Assembly (NCBI GenBank): GCA_902793995.1
Contig: CADBFP010000005.1
Span: 1-64,000, forward strand
DNA: 64,000 nt
Direction: 5' to 3'
Source: an uncultured Lachnospiraceae bacterium
Lineage (GTDB): Bacteria > Bacillota > Clostridia > Lachnospirales > Lachnospiraceae
Translations under genes and position numbers: made by a program
The notes under the pieces: generated by a model
What the model saw: only the letters and a program-made list of their open reading frames with translations
Database searches by the model: none
What the model was told of the DNA's origin: nothing
Part shown: positions 46,154-55,342 of the stretch, in pieces
Layout: each line of letters begins with the position of its first letter
Position numbering within the stretch: the stretch's first letter is position 1

Positions 46154-48904
46154 TCACGCCACCAGTTCCACATTCATTTCCTGCAGGATCGCCTCATACT
46201 GGCTCCCGAACACATCGTAAAACCGCCCCAGTCCCCCTTTCCGGTCAAAGGGGCTAAGATCCAGATCATCTGGCTCTATGCTGAGGGAGGTGGCGATATG
46301 GTCCTTGATTAAACGCAGCCATTCCATCTGCTCATCCGTGAAATGCACCGCCCCGGCGTTCCGGCGCAGGGTCCATTGCATGAAGTTATAATTCACCCGG
46401 TCCGCAAAGGGGGTGAGATTGTCGGCATATCCCATCTCGAAACGAATAATGGAAATGAGGTCCGTTAGCTGGGCCACAGTCCCTCGGCGCACCTTTTCCG
46501 GCTTTTTGATGGCATAGCATTCCCACAGGCGTTCAATGGTGATATTCTGGGCCTTTAGCTTTTCATACAGAGACTTGAGCTGGGAGATGGCCATGGGACG
46601 ATCCTTATACCGTTGATCGTAGATGATCCGCAAGGCAAGGATCTCGTCTTTATTCTCCTCAATGAAGGCGTGAAAGCTTTGCAAAACCCTGTCTGCATTG
46701 GCCTGCTTATCCGCATCATAGCCGGCAAAAAGGACGGAATCGATATTCACGGAATCAATGACCTGATCGTGGCTGCGGCGCACACCTTCGATATACTCCC
46801 GGATCTGGGGATCAAAGAAGGGCTGTACCGCTTCCTTGACAAGCTCTTTCCTAACTTCGTCCATCCTACGCTGTTCCTCTTCCGTGGGCTCATGGTCGTC
46901 GGACAGATTCACAGCTGCCTTTTCTGATACAATATCCGGATCAAAGGCATCCAGCAAACGCTGGGCCATATTCCCTGCGCTGCTGCCAACCGTGCTGCTG
47001 AACTCGCTGCGTTCCCGCTCCGTCATTTTGCTGTTCAGGCGAATCACCCGGTTGGCAAGAGATGTAAGGGTATCTTCATCTCTGGCCCCCATGGCAACAG
47101 TCAACATCAATTCTTTCATACTGACGGAGGGCTTGCGCTCCAGCGGCCGGGTATCGGTCTTTTTAGATTTTGTCACCCCCACGGCATCTACGATTACAAA
47201 ATGGTCTTTATTCTCGCTGGCAGAAGGGGTGACTTTCTGCAGGTCGTCTTTACCCAGGGTACGGGTGCCCCGCCCCTTCATTTGCTCAAAGTAGTTTTTA
47301 CTGCGTATATCACGCATGAAAATCAGACATTCAATGGGCTTCACATCCGTGCCGGTGGCGATCATATCCACTGTGACGGCGATCCGGGGATAATAATCAT
47401 TACGGAAAGCGCTGAGAATGGTTTCCGGACGGTCCGCCTGACAGGTGATCTTTTGGCAGAATTCATTTCCTTCTCCAAACTCCTCCCGGACAATTTGAAT
47501 GATATCATCCGCATGGCTGTCGGTTTTTGCGAAGATCAGGGTTTTGGGAACCTCCCGCCGATGGGGAAACAGCTGCGTGGGCAAACTCTCTTTGAAGGTG
47601 CGGATAACCGTGCGGATCTGGCTGGGATTCACCACATCCCGGTCCATATTGGAGGCGGTATAGTCGAGATCCTCATCCATCTGCTTCCATCGTTTTGCCC
47701 TGGTCATGCGGTCACGATACTCTATCTGCTGCTTCATAATATGGGCACCGTTTTGGGTCACATCGGTTTCAATCAAAAAGATGTCCTCTCCCACATTGAC
47801 GCCGTCAATAATGGCCTGCTCCCGGGAGTACTCGCTGACGATGTTTTGGTCGAAAAAAGCAAAGGTGCGCTTGTCCGGTGTGGCGGTTAGGCCAATGATG
47901 AAGGAATCGAAGTATTCCAGCACCTGATTCCACACATTATAAATCGACCGATGGCACTCATCAACGATGATGCAATCAAAGAATTCCGGCGGATATTTCC
48001 GGTTATATACGACCTCCTTGAATGCCTGATTGTCTGCTCCGCTTTGTTCAAAAAGAGATTCTTCCTCTGCAGATTCATCCATTTCCTCTCCCTTAAGTAT
48101 GGAGTACATACGCTGGATGGTGCTGATGCACACTTGGATATCGTTTGGAATATAAGAACGATTCAAACGACGCACACCATAGAGCTGGGCAAAGGAGCGG
48201 TTGTCATCATTGGGCGTATAGGCCAGGAATTCACGTTCTGCCTGCTCACCCAGTGATTTAGTATCCACAAGAAAGAGGATACGCTGCATTTTAGCATATT
48301 TCAAAAGCCGGTAAGCTGCTGTAATGGCGGTGAAAGTCTTTCCTGCACCGGTGGCCATTTGCACCAGGGCTTTGGGGCGGTTCTCCGCAAAAGAGGCATC
48401 CAGATTGTGAATAGCGGTGATCTGGCAGTCACGGAATCCCGTGGTGTCCAGTGCCGGAAAATGCTTCATGTTGTTCCGGATCGTATCATCCTTTTGGAGC
48501 AAGCCAAGGAGCGTTTCCGGTCTATGGAAGGAATAAACCCGGCGGGAGCGATACTTGATATCGTTATAATCTGTAAAGCGTGTAAGCTGCCCGGTAGCCT
48601 CGTATGCAAAACGGATTCTATAGTCCGTGCTTATATATCGAAATGTGCTGTTGGCATAGCGCCCGGACTGGCTTTCCACAACGGTAATGTTTTCTCCCAG
48701 CTCGTCCTTTTTTGCTTCGATCACGCCGATGGGTTTTCCGTCAACAAAGAGAGCATAATCAACAGGCCCGGTACTGGTGGGATATTCCCGCACAGCAACG
48801 CCCAACCCTGCCATAGGGTTGACTTCTTTTATATCCTGGAGCAGCCATCCCGCCTTCTCCAAGCGTTCGTCAATCAAAACTCTGGCTTCGTTTTCCGGTG
48901 TCAT
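46154..48904 (-). CDS. hsdR: Type I restriction enzyme subunit R
   Basis: HsdR translocates DNA with ATP and cuts unmethylated DNA. The 916-residue protein begins with a PD-(D/E)XK nuclease: PVDYALFVDGKPIGVIEAKK, with Asp49, Glu63 and Lys65. The helicase core has MATGAGKT (Walker A, 183-190), DECH (315-318) and later QMKGRGTRT (motif VI). The end is a helical domain. A good promoter lies 40 bases upstream. It is the first gene of the seven-gene operon. Confidence 0.95.
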   Translation of the reverse strand: MTPENEARVLIDERLEKAGWLLQDIKEVNPMAGLGVAVREYPTSTGPVDYALFVDGKPIGVIEAKKDELGENITVVESQSGRYANSTFRYISTDYRIRFAYEATGQLTRFTDYNDIKYRSRRVYSFHRPETLLGLLQKDDTIRNNMKHFPALDTTGFRDCQITAIHNLDASFAENRPKALVQMATGAGKTFTAITAAYRLLKYAKMQRILFLVDTKSLGEQAEREFLAYTPNDDNRSFAQLYGVRRLNRSYIPNDIQVCISTIQRMYSILKGEEMDESAEEESLFEQSGADNQAFKEVVYNRKYPPEFFDCIIVDECHRSIYNVWNQVLEYFDSFIIGLTATPDKRTFAFFDQNIVSEYSREQAIIDGVNVGEDIFLIETDVTQNGAHIMKQQIEYRDRMTRAKRWKQMDEDLDYTASNMDRDVVNPSQIRTVIRTFKESLPTQLFPHRREVPKTLIFAKTDSHADDIIQIVREEFGEGNEFCQKITCQADRPETILSAFRNDYYPRIAVTVDMIATGTDVKPIECLIFMRDIRSKNYFEQMKGRGTRTLGKDDLQKVTPSASENKDHFVIVDAVGVTKSKKTDTRPLERKPSVSMKELMLTVAMGARDEDTLTSLANRVIRLNSKMTERERSEFSSTVGSSAGNMAQRLLDAFDPDIVSEKAAVNLSDDHEPTEEEQRRMDEVRKELVKEAVQPFFDPQIREYIEGVRRSHDQVIDSVNIDSVLFAGYDADKQANADRVLQSFHAFIEENKDEILALRIIYDQRYKDRPMAISQLKSLYEKLKAQNITIERLWECYAIKKPEKVRRGTVAQLTDLISIIRFEMGYADNLTPFADRVNYNFMQWTLRRNAGAVHFTDEQMEWLRLIKDHIATSLSIEPDDLDLSPFDRKGGLGRFYDVFGSQYEAILQEMNVELVA

Positions 48905-48944
48905 TTTATCAACTCTCCCAACGCAAATCTCACGCCATGTTAAT

Positions 48945-48973
48945 ACTATACCATGTTCAGCGCATCAGTTCAA
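48945..48973 (-). promoter_or_regulatory. hsd operon promoter
   Basis: On the minus strand TTGAAC (48973-48968), a 17-base spacer and TATAGT (48950-48945). Confidence 0.7.
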
Positions 48974-49043
48974 TTCTGGATTATTCCGATTTTTGAGAGA
49001 TATAAAGGTGACAAGTTTACGGATTGCATGCCAAAATCCCCCC

Positions 49044-49072
49044 TTGACTTATTCGAACTTATGTTCTATTAT
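49044..49072 (+). promoter_or_regulatory. Promoter of the element regulator
   Basis: TTGACT (49044-49049), a 17-base spacer and TATTAT (49067-49072). LexA-like boxes overlap its spacer and start region. Confidence 0.7.
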
Positions 49073-49094
49073 TTCCATTGCGAACAAATTTTCG
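49054..49094 (+). promoter_or_regulatory. Two LexA-like (SOS) boxes
   Basis: CGAACTTATGTTCT (49054-49067) and CGAACAAATTTTCG (49081-49094) each match 12 of 14 positions of the Bacillus LexA consensus CGAACRNRYGTTYC. The first sits in the promoter spacer. Regulation by LexA is inferred. Confidence 0.5.
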
Positions 49095-49176
49095 AAATTT
49101 TTACAAAAACTTGGAACATTTTGGCCCTGATAATTCCAGAGGTAAGTGAAGGGGCAAAAGAAAGGAGGAAATAGAA

Positions 49177-50088
49177 TTGGAGGATCAACGCCCCAAATGG
49201 TTTGCCGGTGGATTCCCCATCAACATAATGTACTATCCGGCTTTTTTGTTTCTCCCAAAAGAGTATCTGGAAAGGACTTCTCCAAGTCTGCTGGAGGTTC
49301 CACGGATCCCGGCCAAGGCCGTCTTTGATCCGGCGTCCTGGGATCTGATCTCTGGAGATCGTTTTTATGCGACGGTGCAGCACGGCATTGCCTGGATGCT
49401 TTGGTTTCATCTGATGCCGGATGAGGATCCCACCGTCTATTCCATACGGGACCCTATCAAGCGGTATGTGTTCGACACGAACTACTGGGTGGAGAAAATG
49501 ACGGAGAGGCGTATTATCCCTTCCTTGGGAGTTCTTTTGGCGGATGATGAAAGCAGGGGGAATGTTTTTAATTATATCTCGCTGATGCAGATGGATCTGA
49601 CATTGGGGCCTTTTGTTGCGGAAGTCGCCTGGCATGACAACATAAAGGAAGTCATCTCCGTGGTCGAAGAACACCGTTGCTTCGAAGACTATGGCAAAAG
49701 GAACAGTTTTGAGAAGCGGGAGTTTTATCGAAACTGGTATCATACCCGCACTCGGCATCCTATGGTCTCTCTTGATCAATATCAGGATGAATACAGCGAA
49801 GCGAATGGTGGCGCCGACTGGGATCCCCCCGACGAGTCTCCTTCCTTTGAAAGCCAGGTGAACTGCCAGATCCTGGCGGATCAGTTTATGGACACCCTTT
49901 CCGAAAAGGATAAGCAGATCCTGCAGCTTCGGCTGGAGGGCCGCACCATGGAGGAGGTGGCAAAGCGGCTGGGATATGCCACCCACTCCGCCGTGCTCAA
50001 ACGGCTACGGAAGATCGGCCTGGCCTTTGAGAAGTTTGCGGGTGTGGAGTATGGCTTTGACGGACGGCGGATATTGAAGACGGATTGA
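49177..50088 (+). CDS. Sigma-70 region 4-like regulatory protein of the element
   Basis: The 303-residue protein starts at TTG behind AAAGGAGG. The N-terminal 190 residues are not recognised. The C-terminal part from about residue 240 (MDTLSEKDKQILQLRLEGRT, EEVAKRLGYATHSAVLKRLR) is a sigma-70 region 4 type helix-turn-helix. Similar proteins occur in Clostridia mobile elements before small Cys-rich and VapE genes. It probably controls the element's replication and transfer genes. It is divergent from hsdR and followed by a large hairpin with a T-run. Confidence 0.6.
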   Translation: MEDQRPKWFAGGFPINIMYYPAFLFLPKEYLERTSPSLLEVPRIPAKAVFDPASWDLISGDRFYATVQHGIAWMLWFHLMPDEDPTVYSIRDPIKRYVFDTNYWVEKMTERRIIPSLGVLLADDESRGNVFNYISLMQMDLTLGPFVAEVAWHDNIKEVISVVEEHRCFEDYGKRNSFEKREFYRNWYHTRTRHPMVSLDQYQDEYSEANGGADWDPPDESPSFESQVNCQILADQFMDTLSEKDKQILQLRLEGRTMEEVAKRLGYATHSAVLKRLRKIGLAFEKFAGVEYGFDGRRILKTD

Positions 50089-50123
50089 CCCTCTGACCGC
50101 CGCAAAACACTTTTGGCGGGGAA

Positions 50124-50216
50124 TGACCACCCCTGCCCCATAGAATGGCTCTACGGCCCGAAAACGGCCTGATTTCGCCCCGAGAACATACAGTTTTCGG
50201 AGTGGTCAGGTCTTTT
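50124..50216 (+). terminator. Compound hairpin with T-run after the regulator gene
   Basis: Outer arms TGACCAC (50124-50130) and GTGGTCA (50202-50208) enclose inner arms CCGAAAAC (50158-50165) and GTTTTCGG (50193-50200). TCTTTTTTAT follows. It could be a plain terminator or an attenuator for the next genes. Confidence 0.6.
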
Positions 50217-50266
50217 TTATATGCAAAAAACTTCCGGCATTCGGGAGCCGGAGAAAGGAGGACGGT

Positions 50267-50467
50267 ATGCCACGCATGCCAAAGTATCTCAAGGAAGAAT
50301 GGGCATTCTTCCTTGATGAGCGTGGACGGAAGCAATACTGCGCATTCTGCCAGGGATGTGAGCGGGAATGCAAGCAAAGCTTCCGGGCCACAGTAGTTTA
50401 CTGCCCAAAATATAGGTCAAAAAGGAGGAAAAACGACCATGAACCAAAACGAAATGCCCTGGAATGA
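50267..50467 (+). CDS. Small Cys-rich element protein
   Basis: The 66-residue basic protein begins MPRMPKYLKEEWAFFLD and has five cysteines in CAFCQGCEREC and YCPKY, which could bind zinc. I recall similar small proteins before VapE in Clostridia elements but know no function. The ribosome site GAAAGGAGG is strong. It overlaps vapE by 29 bases. Confidence 0.7.
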   Translation: MPRMPKYLKEEWAFFLDERGRKQYCAFCQGCERECKQSFRATVVYCPKYRSKRRKNDHEPKRNALE

Positions 50468-51905
50468 TCAAGCCCTGATCATTCCGCAGACAGAACCAAA
50501 GGGACCACCAGCCCCGCCGGAGCCCGCCCCGTCAGAGCCCACCCCACCGGAGCCTGATCCGACGGATAGCCCCCTCACCATTCAGGATGTCCGGGACACC
50601 CTGACCCTGACCAAGGAAGGCCGGGTGATGCAGACCATGTTCAATTGTGAAAAGGCCCTCTTGCTGGATCCGGTGGTGGGAGGAAAGCTGCGCCGGAACA
50701 TGCTGACCGGCCGGATCGACCTGATTGGAGAAGTGCCCTGGAATCGTGGCCCGGATGCCGCCTTTACGGATACGGATCTCCACGAGATCGAAAGCCGCTT
50801 TGAGCAAAGCTACGGCTTAAGGCCCGGTCCCAAGATCCAGAACACCATCGATGTGGTTGCCAACCAGCTGCGCTATCATCCCATCCTGGACAAGCTCCAT
50901 TCCCTGGTTTGGGACGGCCGGCCCCGTGTCCGAAACATGCTCCACCACTTTCTTGGGGCGGAGAACAGCGAATTCACCCAGGAAGTGACCCTGCTGATGA
51001 TGCGGGCCGCCATCAAGCGGCTGGAGCATCCCGGCTGCAAGTACGACCAGATGGTCTGCTTTATTGGGGATCAGGGGGCGGGGAAGTCCACCTTCTTCCG
51101 CTTTCTGGCCCTGGAGGACGAATGGTTCTCCGATGATCTCAAATGCCTGGACGACAAGAAGATTTACGAAAAGCTCCAGGGACACTGGATCATCGAGATG
51201 TCCGAGATGCTGACCCTGGCCAATTCCAAAAGCATTGAGGAGATCAAATCCTTCCTCAGCCGCCAGAAGGAGACCCACCGGGTGGCCTATGGCCGCTATC
51301 CGCAGGACTACCGGCGCACCTGCGTCTTTGTGGGCACCACCAACAGCATGGAGTTTCTGCCTGTGGACCGCAGCGGGAACCGCCGCTTCATCCCGGTGCT
51401 GATCGACCCGTCCCAGGCGGAGGTCCACATCCTGGAAGATGAGGAAGCTTCCCGGGCATACATCCGGCAAGCCTGGGCGGAAATGATGCAGATCTACGAA
51501 CGGGACAAGGGGGCGCCCCTTTGCCTGCCCAAGCATCTGGAACGGCAGCTCCCCCAGATCCAGCAGCAATTCATGCCGGAGGACAGCAAGGCGGGGATCA
51601 TCCGGGACTGGATGGAGAATACGGCGCCGGAGTATATCTGCGGCCTTATGGTCTGGCGGGAAGCTCTGGGCGAAGCCAGCCAGCCCCGGAATTATGAGCT
51701 CAAGGAGATCGGGGATATCATCCGCCACACCCCCGGTTGGGAGCCGGTTTCCAGCCACCGCTTCGGAGGGGCGTACGGAACCCAGCGGGCCTATAAACAC
51801 TCCGGCGATGGCTTCCAGGCTATCACCCCGGAGATGGAAAAGGACCTTCCCTTCGATTTGGGCAGTTCTGCGTTTACGTTTACACAGGAGAAATTGCAAA
51901 CGTAA
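50439..51905 (+). CDS. VapE-family (virulence-associated E) P-loop ATPase
   Basis: VapE proteins are superfamily 3 helicase-like ATPases found with primases in phages and mobile elements. The 488-residue protein has a proline-rich N-terminus (PPAPPEPAPSEPTPPEP), a helical domain, and the core with GDQGAGKS (210-217), WIIEMSEM and VGTTNSMEFL, followed by the arginine segment GNRRFIPV. No primase domain is fused or adjacent. It likely serves replication or stabilisation of the excised element. The strong ribosome site AAAGGAGG lies inside the preceding gene. Confidence 0.88.
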   Translation: MNQNEMPWNDQALIIPQTEPKGPPAPPEPAPSEPTPPEPDPTDSPLTIQDVRDTLTLTKEGRVMQTMFNCEKALLLDPVVGGKLRRNMLTGRIDLIGEVPWNRGPDAAFTDTDLHEIESRFEQSYGLRPGPKIQNTIDVVANQLRYHPILDKLHSLVWDGRPRVRNMLHHFLGAENSEFTQEVTLLMMRAAIKRLEHPGCKYDQMVCFIGDQGAGKSTFFRFLALEDEWFSDDLKCLDDKKIYEKLQGHWIIEMSEMLTLANSKSIEEIKSFLSRQKETHRVAYGRYPQDYRRTCVFVGTTNSMEFLPVDRSGNRRFIPVLIDPSQAEVHILEDEEASRAYIRQAWAEMMQIYERDKGAPLCLPKHLERQLPQIQQQFMPEDSKAGIIRDWMENTAPEYICGLMVWREALGEASQPRNYELKEIGDIIRHTPGWEPVSSHRFGGAYGTQRAYKHSGDGFQAITPEMEKDLPFDLGSSAFTFTQEKLQT

Positions 51906-52201
51906 ACGGAGGGCTTCCAAAAGTCTGTCTTTTCGGTGGTCATAAATGGACCCTTCCTTCCCAGATCTTCCGTCCTCTTTTCCCTGCACCATGGGTAACC
52001 TGTCTGTTAAGGCAGCAAGCAGGGAACTTGTGCGGCAAGTTCCCCGCCGCCCTCCGGGCGGATGCTTTAGGGAGGCCCCTAAGACCCCGAAGAAATCACG
52101 AACCCAGCCTATCCGGTGTAAACACACCGGCCTATAGGAAACAGCTGACCCGGTAAACAAGGAGAACCGGGATTTTTAATTGACGAAAAAGGAGAAGAAA
52201 A
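51906..52201. other. Gap before mob genes with three hairpins, candidate oriT
   Basis: Three perfect inverted repeats lie in 108 bases: GGAACTTG/CAAGTTCC (52023-52043), CCGCCC/GGGCGG (52047-52061) and CCGGTGT/ACACCGG (52113-52130). A fourth, CCCGGT/ACCGGG with a T-run, is near 52149-52177. Inverted repeats directly before mobC and relaxase genes are typical of oriT. The nick site is not identified. Confidence 0.45.
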
Positions 52202-52528
52202 ATGAATAACAAAACCACAAGGCTTTACACCCGTATCACCCCTTCCGAAAAGAGGAAGGTGGAAGCTCTGGCTCTTAGCTGCGGTCTGTCCGTTTCGGAA
52301 TATATCCGCCAGCGCTGTCTGGGGTTTGCACCCCGTCCGCTGCAGCCGGAGCTGTTTTATGAAATGATCCGCCGGATCGAGGGTTTAGGTGAAAAGAATC
52401 ACGAAAGCAGCCGCGCTGAAATCGACCTGCTGCTTCATGACATCCGGCAGGCTCTAATCCTGCCGGAGAAAGAAAAGGAGGTGACTCCATGGCTACCACT
52501 GGATTCTGGCCCGTCAAAGGACAGTTAA
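52202..52528 (+). CDS. mobC: MobC-like plasmid mobilization relaxosome protein
   Basis: MobC-type proteins bind oriT and help the relaxase. The 108-residue protein begins TTRLYTRITPSEKRKVEALA and GLSVSEYIRQRCLG, a ribbon-helix-helix pattern of the family. The end is a helical tail. It overlaps the relaxase by 40 bases. Confidence 0.85.
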   Translation: MNNKTTRLYTRITPSEKRKVEALALSCGLSVSEYIRQRCLGFAPRPLQPELFYEMIRRIEGLGEKNHESSRAEIDLLLHDIRQALILPEKEKEVTPWLPLDSGPSKDS

Positions 52529-53955
52529 AGCAGGTGCTGGATTATGCGGACAATCCTCAGAAGACTGCCTCCAAGCCCCCTGTGGATGATCTGCTCAAAA
52601 CCCTCCGCTACACAGCCAATGATGAAAAAACGGAGCAGCGTCTTTTCGTTTCGGCTCTGAACACCTCCCCCTCCCAGGCCTATGCGGATATGATGGCTAC
52701 CAAAAAGCGCTTCGGCAAGACAGGCGGCAACATGGCCTACCACGGCTACCAAAGCTTTAGAAGCGGCGAGGTCACCCCCGAGGAGGCCCACCAGATCGGC
52801 CTGGAAACCGCCCGCCGCATGTGGGGAAGGGACTACGAGGTCCTGATCGCCACCCATCTGAACACAGACAATCTTCACAACCACTTCGTAATCAATTCTG
52901 TTTCTTTTCGAAATGGCAAAAAGTTCCTGAACAAGAAAAGCGATCATATCCGGCTGCGGGAGATCTCGGATGAGATCTGCGCCATGAGGGGTAAATCCGT
53001 GCTGCGGAATGCATCCTTTTACGGCGGGCAGCGCAAGGCCTACTGGGCAGGGCAGGCAGGCCGGCTCACCCACCGGGAGATCCTGCGGCGGGACATAGAG
53101 GAGGCCCTAAAGACCGCCCGGAACGAGCCCCTGCTGATGGCCAAGCTGCGGCAGATGGGCTATGAGGTAGATATAAGCCGGAAACATATAAGCGTGAAGG
53201 CTCCTTCCTGGCAACGTCCCGTGCGATTGGATTCGCTGGGTTTCTCTCAGGACTATATCACAGATAAGCTCTATGACAATCTGTATGATGATAAGGTGTA
53301 TTGGGATTATCGCCTGGATACGGATCTGGAGAAGATGCGGGAGATGCCCCTGCTGATCATGCTACAAAGGAGCGAGCGGCTAAGGCGGGATTTTAGTCCC
53401 GTGCTTTCTTCCTACGGAAGCAGCACCCGGATCATCCTGTCCAGCGCCGCCGTCACCGCCACCTATCTGATCATGATCCTCCTCTTGCTGCTTACCCGCG
53501 GGGAGTGTTCCTGGATGGATTCCTTTCTGGGCACGCCCATCCGCTTCCAGGAAAAAAGGCATACCCCTGTCTCTGCGGAGATGCGGCAGGAAATGGCCCG
53601 GCTGGACCGGTATTCAGAGCAGGTGCGCTTGCTTTCCTCCCAGCAGATCCGGACGGACACAGAACTAAAGCAGTTCATCACCCAAAGAGATGGGGAACTG
53701 AAGGAACTGGAGCAGCGCCGGTATCATCTGCGGAAGAAGGACAGACGGTGCCAGGAGCCGGAAAAGCGGGAGGAGATCCGGGCAGAGATCAAACACATCT
53801 CCCGGCAGATGGCCCCTATCCGTAAAAGGAAAAAACTGGCAGAGGAGATCCTGAAGCGCTCCGCCGAGCGGATGAAGCTCTTACAGCGGGAGCTGGATGC
53901 AGAGTTGGAGCGCCTGCCCAGAGTCCGCCAGCAGGAAAGGGGGCGAAGCCGATGA
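52489..53955 (+). CDS. MobP-type relaxase
   Basis: The relaxase nicks at oriT and stays bound to the transferred strand. The 488 residues include the catalytic region with ATHLNTDNLHNHFVINS, in which His123, His130 and His132 are the metal ligands, and a tyrosine-containing N-terminus. After residue 300 the sequence changes: a hydrophobic stretch (315-335, IILSSAAVTATYLIMILLLL) looks like a membrane helix, followed by a long charged coiled coil. The ATG follows AAAGGAGG inside mobC. The integrase start overlaps its stop. Confidence 0.85.
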   Translation: MATTGFWPVKGQLKQVLDYADNPQKTASKPPVDDLLKTLRYTANDEKTEQRLFVSALNTSPSQAYADMMATKKRFGKTGGNMAYHGYQSFRSGEVTPEEAHQIGLETARRMWGRDYEVLIATHLNTDNLHNHFVINSVSFRNGKKFLNKKSDHIRLREISDEICAMRGKSVLRNASFYGGQRKAYWAGQAGRLTHREILRRDIEEALKTARNEPLLMAKLRQMGYEVDISRKHISVKAPSWQRPVRLDSLGFSQDYITDKLYDNLYDDKVYWDYRLDTDLEKMREMPLLIMLQRSERLRRDFSPVLSSYGSSTRIILSSAAVTATYLIMILLLLLTRGECSWMDSFLGTPIRFQEKRHTPVSAEMRQEMARLDRYSEQVRLLSSQQIRTDTELKQFITQRDGELKELEQRRYHLRKKDRRCQEPEKREEIRAEIKHISRQMAPIRKRKKLAEEILKRSAERMKLLQRELDAELERLPRVRQQERGRSR

Positions 53956-55295
53956 AGACCCACCAAACCATTTCTCTTATGGCCCCGCCCTCCAAAACCG
54001 ATCAGTCCTCTCTCGCCGCTTCTTTCCTCTATTTTCCCATTCTTTCCGAAGAAACCCTTCACACCCTGGATTCTTATGGTATAATCAGGCCGAATGAGTA
54101 CCGCCATTACGAAAAAATGGCAATGAAAGAAAGGGTAAAAAAGGTCCACCCCCACGCCATTTCTCAGGGCAAGGGGAAGGACAAGAGATGGTTCACCCAT
54201 GTGCGTGACCCAGTCAGCGGCAAGCGGAAGCGCATGGCCGCCCAAACAGAGGAGGAGCTGTTCCTGAAGCTTTACGATATCTATTTCGTAAGCGAAAGGA
54301 AAAAGAAGAAGCTGACCATCCGCAAGGTGTATCCGGAGTGGCTGCAGTACAAAGTAGCCACCAGCGGGAAGGCCACCACAGCCCACCGGCAGGACACGGA
54401 CTTCAAGCACTATTACCTGAATGAGCCCCTGTCTCAGAAACTGATCGATACGCCGGTCATGGATCTGACCCGGGCGGACATCAAAAAGTGGGAGTGCGAG
54501 CTGATCCGGAAGTATGAGATGACCTACAAAATGGCCACCAATGTCTTCAGTATCCTGCGGCAGCTGATGGATTACCTGGTGGATTGCGAGAAGATTCCCC
54601 GAAACACAGCCCGGGAGGTAAGAATCGATAAGGCGCTGTACCGGAAAGAGGTGAAGCCGCCGGCCCACACCCAGGTCTTCTATCCGGATGAAACAAAGGC
54701 TCTGATGGAGCTAAGCCTGAAAAAGGCTGCGGAGACCGGAGACGAATCCTTTCTGGTGATCCCCATCTTCCTGAAGCTGGGGATCCGGATCGGAGAGGTC
54801 CTGGCCTTAAGCTTCAGCGACTTCGACAGCGCCACCAACAAGGTCTTCGTTCACCGCCAGCTTTGCGTCAAGGACGAATTGCTGCCGGACGGAAGCTGGA
54901 AGAAGCGGACCTTTGAGGTGGAGGATTCCTTAAAGAAGGGATCGCCGCCCCGGGAGATCCTGACCACGGACGAATGCTTTGACCTGGTAAAACGGGTCAG
55001 GGCCATGCTCTTCAAGAAAGGGATCGTCCGGGAGCGGATCTTTGAGACCGCCACGGAAAGCAGCATCCAGCTGAAGCTCTACCGGATGTGCGATGAATTG
55101 GGGATCCCCAGGCGCTCTCCTCACAAGCTGAGAAAGACCTATATTTCCACGCTGCTGAACAATCAGGTGGATCCTGATTTCGTGATGCGGCAGGCAGGAC
55201 ACAGGCAGCTGCAGACCACTCTCAACAATTATGCCTACAGCACCACCAGGGATGAAGAGATGGTCAAAAAGCTAAATGTTGTTCTGGCACAATGA
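53952..55295 (+). CDS. int: Tyrosine recombinase / integrase of the element
   Basis: The enzyme should integrate and excise the element at tRNA-Ser. The 447-residue protein has an N-terminal arm-binding region (RWFTHVRDPVSGKRKRMAAQ), a SAM-like core-binding domain and the catalytic domain with Arg279 (GIRIGEVLAL), His391 and Arg394 (SPHKLRKTY), His417 (AGHRQ) and Tyr427 or Tyr429 (NNYAYST). It overlaps the relaxase by 4 bases and ends 107 bases from the tRNA. No excisionase gene is visible. Confidence 0.93.
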   Translation: MKTHQTISLMAPPSKTDQSSLAASFLYFPILSEETLHTLDSYGIIRPNEYRHYEKMAMKERVKKVHPHAISQGKGKDKRWFTHVRDPVSGKRKRMAAQTEEELFLKLYDIYFVSERKKKKLTIRKVYPEWLQYKVATSGKATTAHRQDTDFKHYYLNEPLSQKLIDTPVMDLTRADIKKWECELIRKYEMTYKMATNVFSILRQLMDYLVDCEKIPRNTAREVRIDKALYRKEVKPPAHTQVFYPDETKALMELSLKKAAETGDESFLVIPIFLKLGIRIGEVLALSFSDFDSATNKVFVHRQLCVKDELLPDGSWKKRTFEVEDSLKKGSPPREILTTDECFDLVKRVRAMLFKKGIVRERIFETATESSIQLKLYRMCDELGIPRRSPHKLRKTYISTLLNNQVDPDFVMRQAGHRQLQTTLNNYAYSTTRDEEMVKKLNVVLAQ

Positions 55296-55342
55296 CATTT
55301 GACATGTCGGAAGAGCTGTGCACACTTGTGCACACCTGAGAG

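Noticed and set aside
50817..52160. 447-codon open frame antisense to the VapE gene
   Set aside because: It is a shadow of a GC-rich coding region. The VapE frame has clear motifs and ribosome site, and the antisense product has none.
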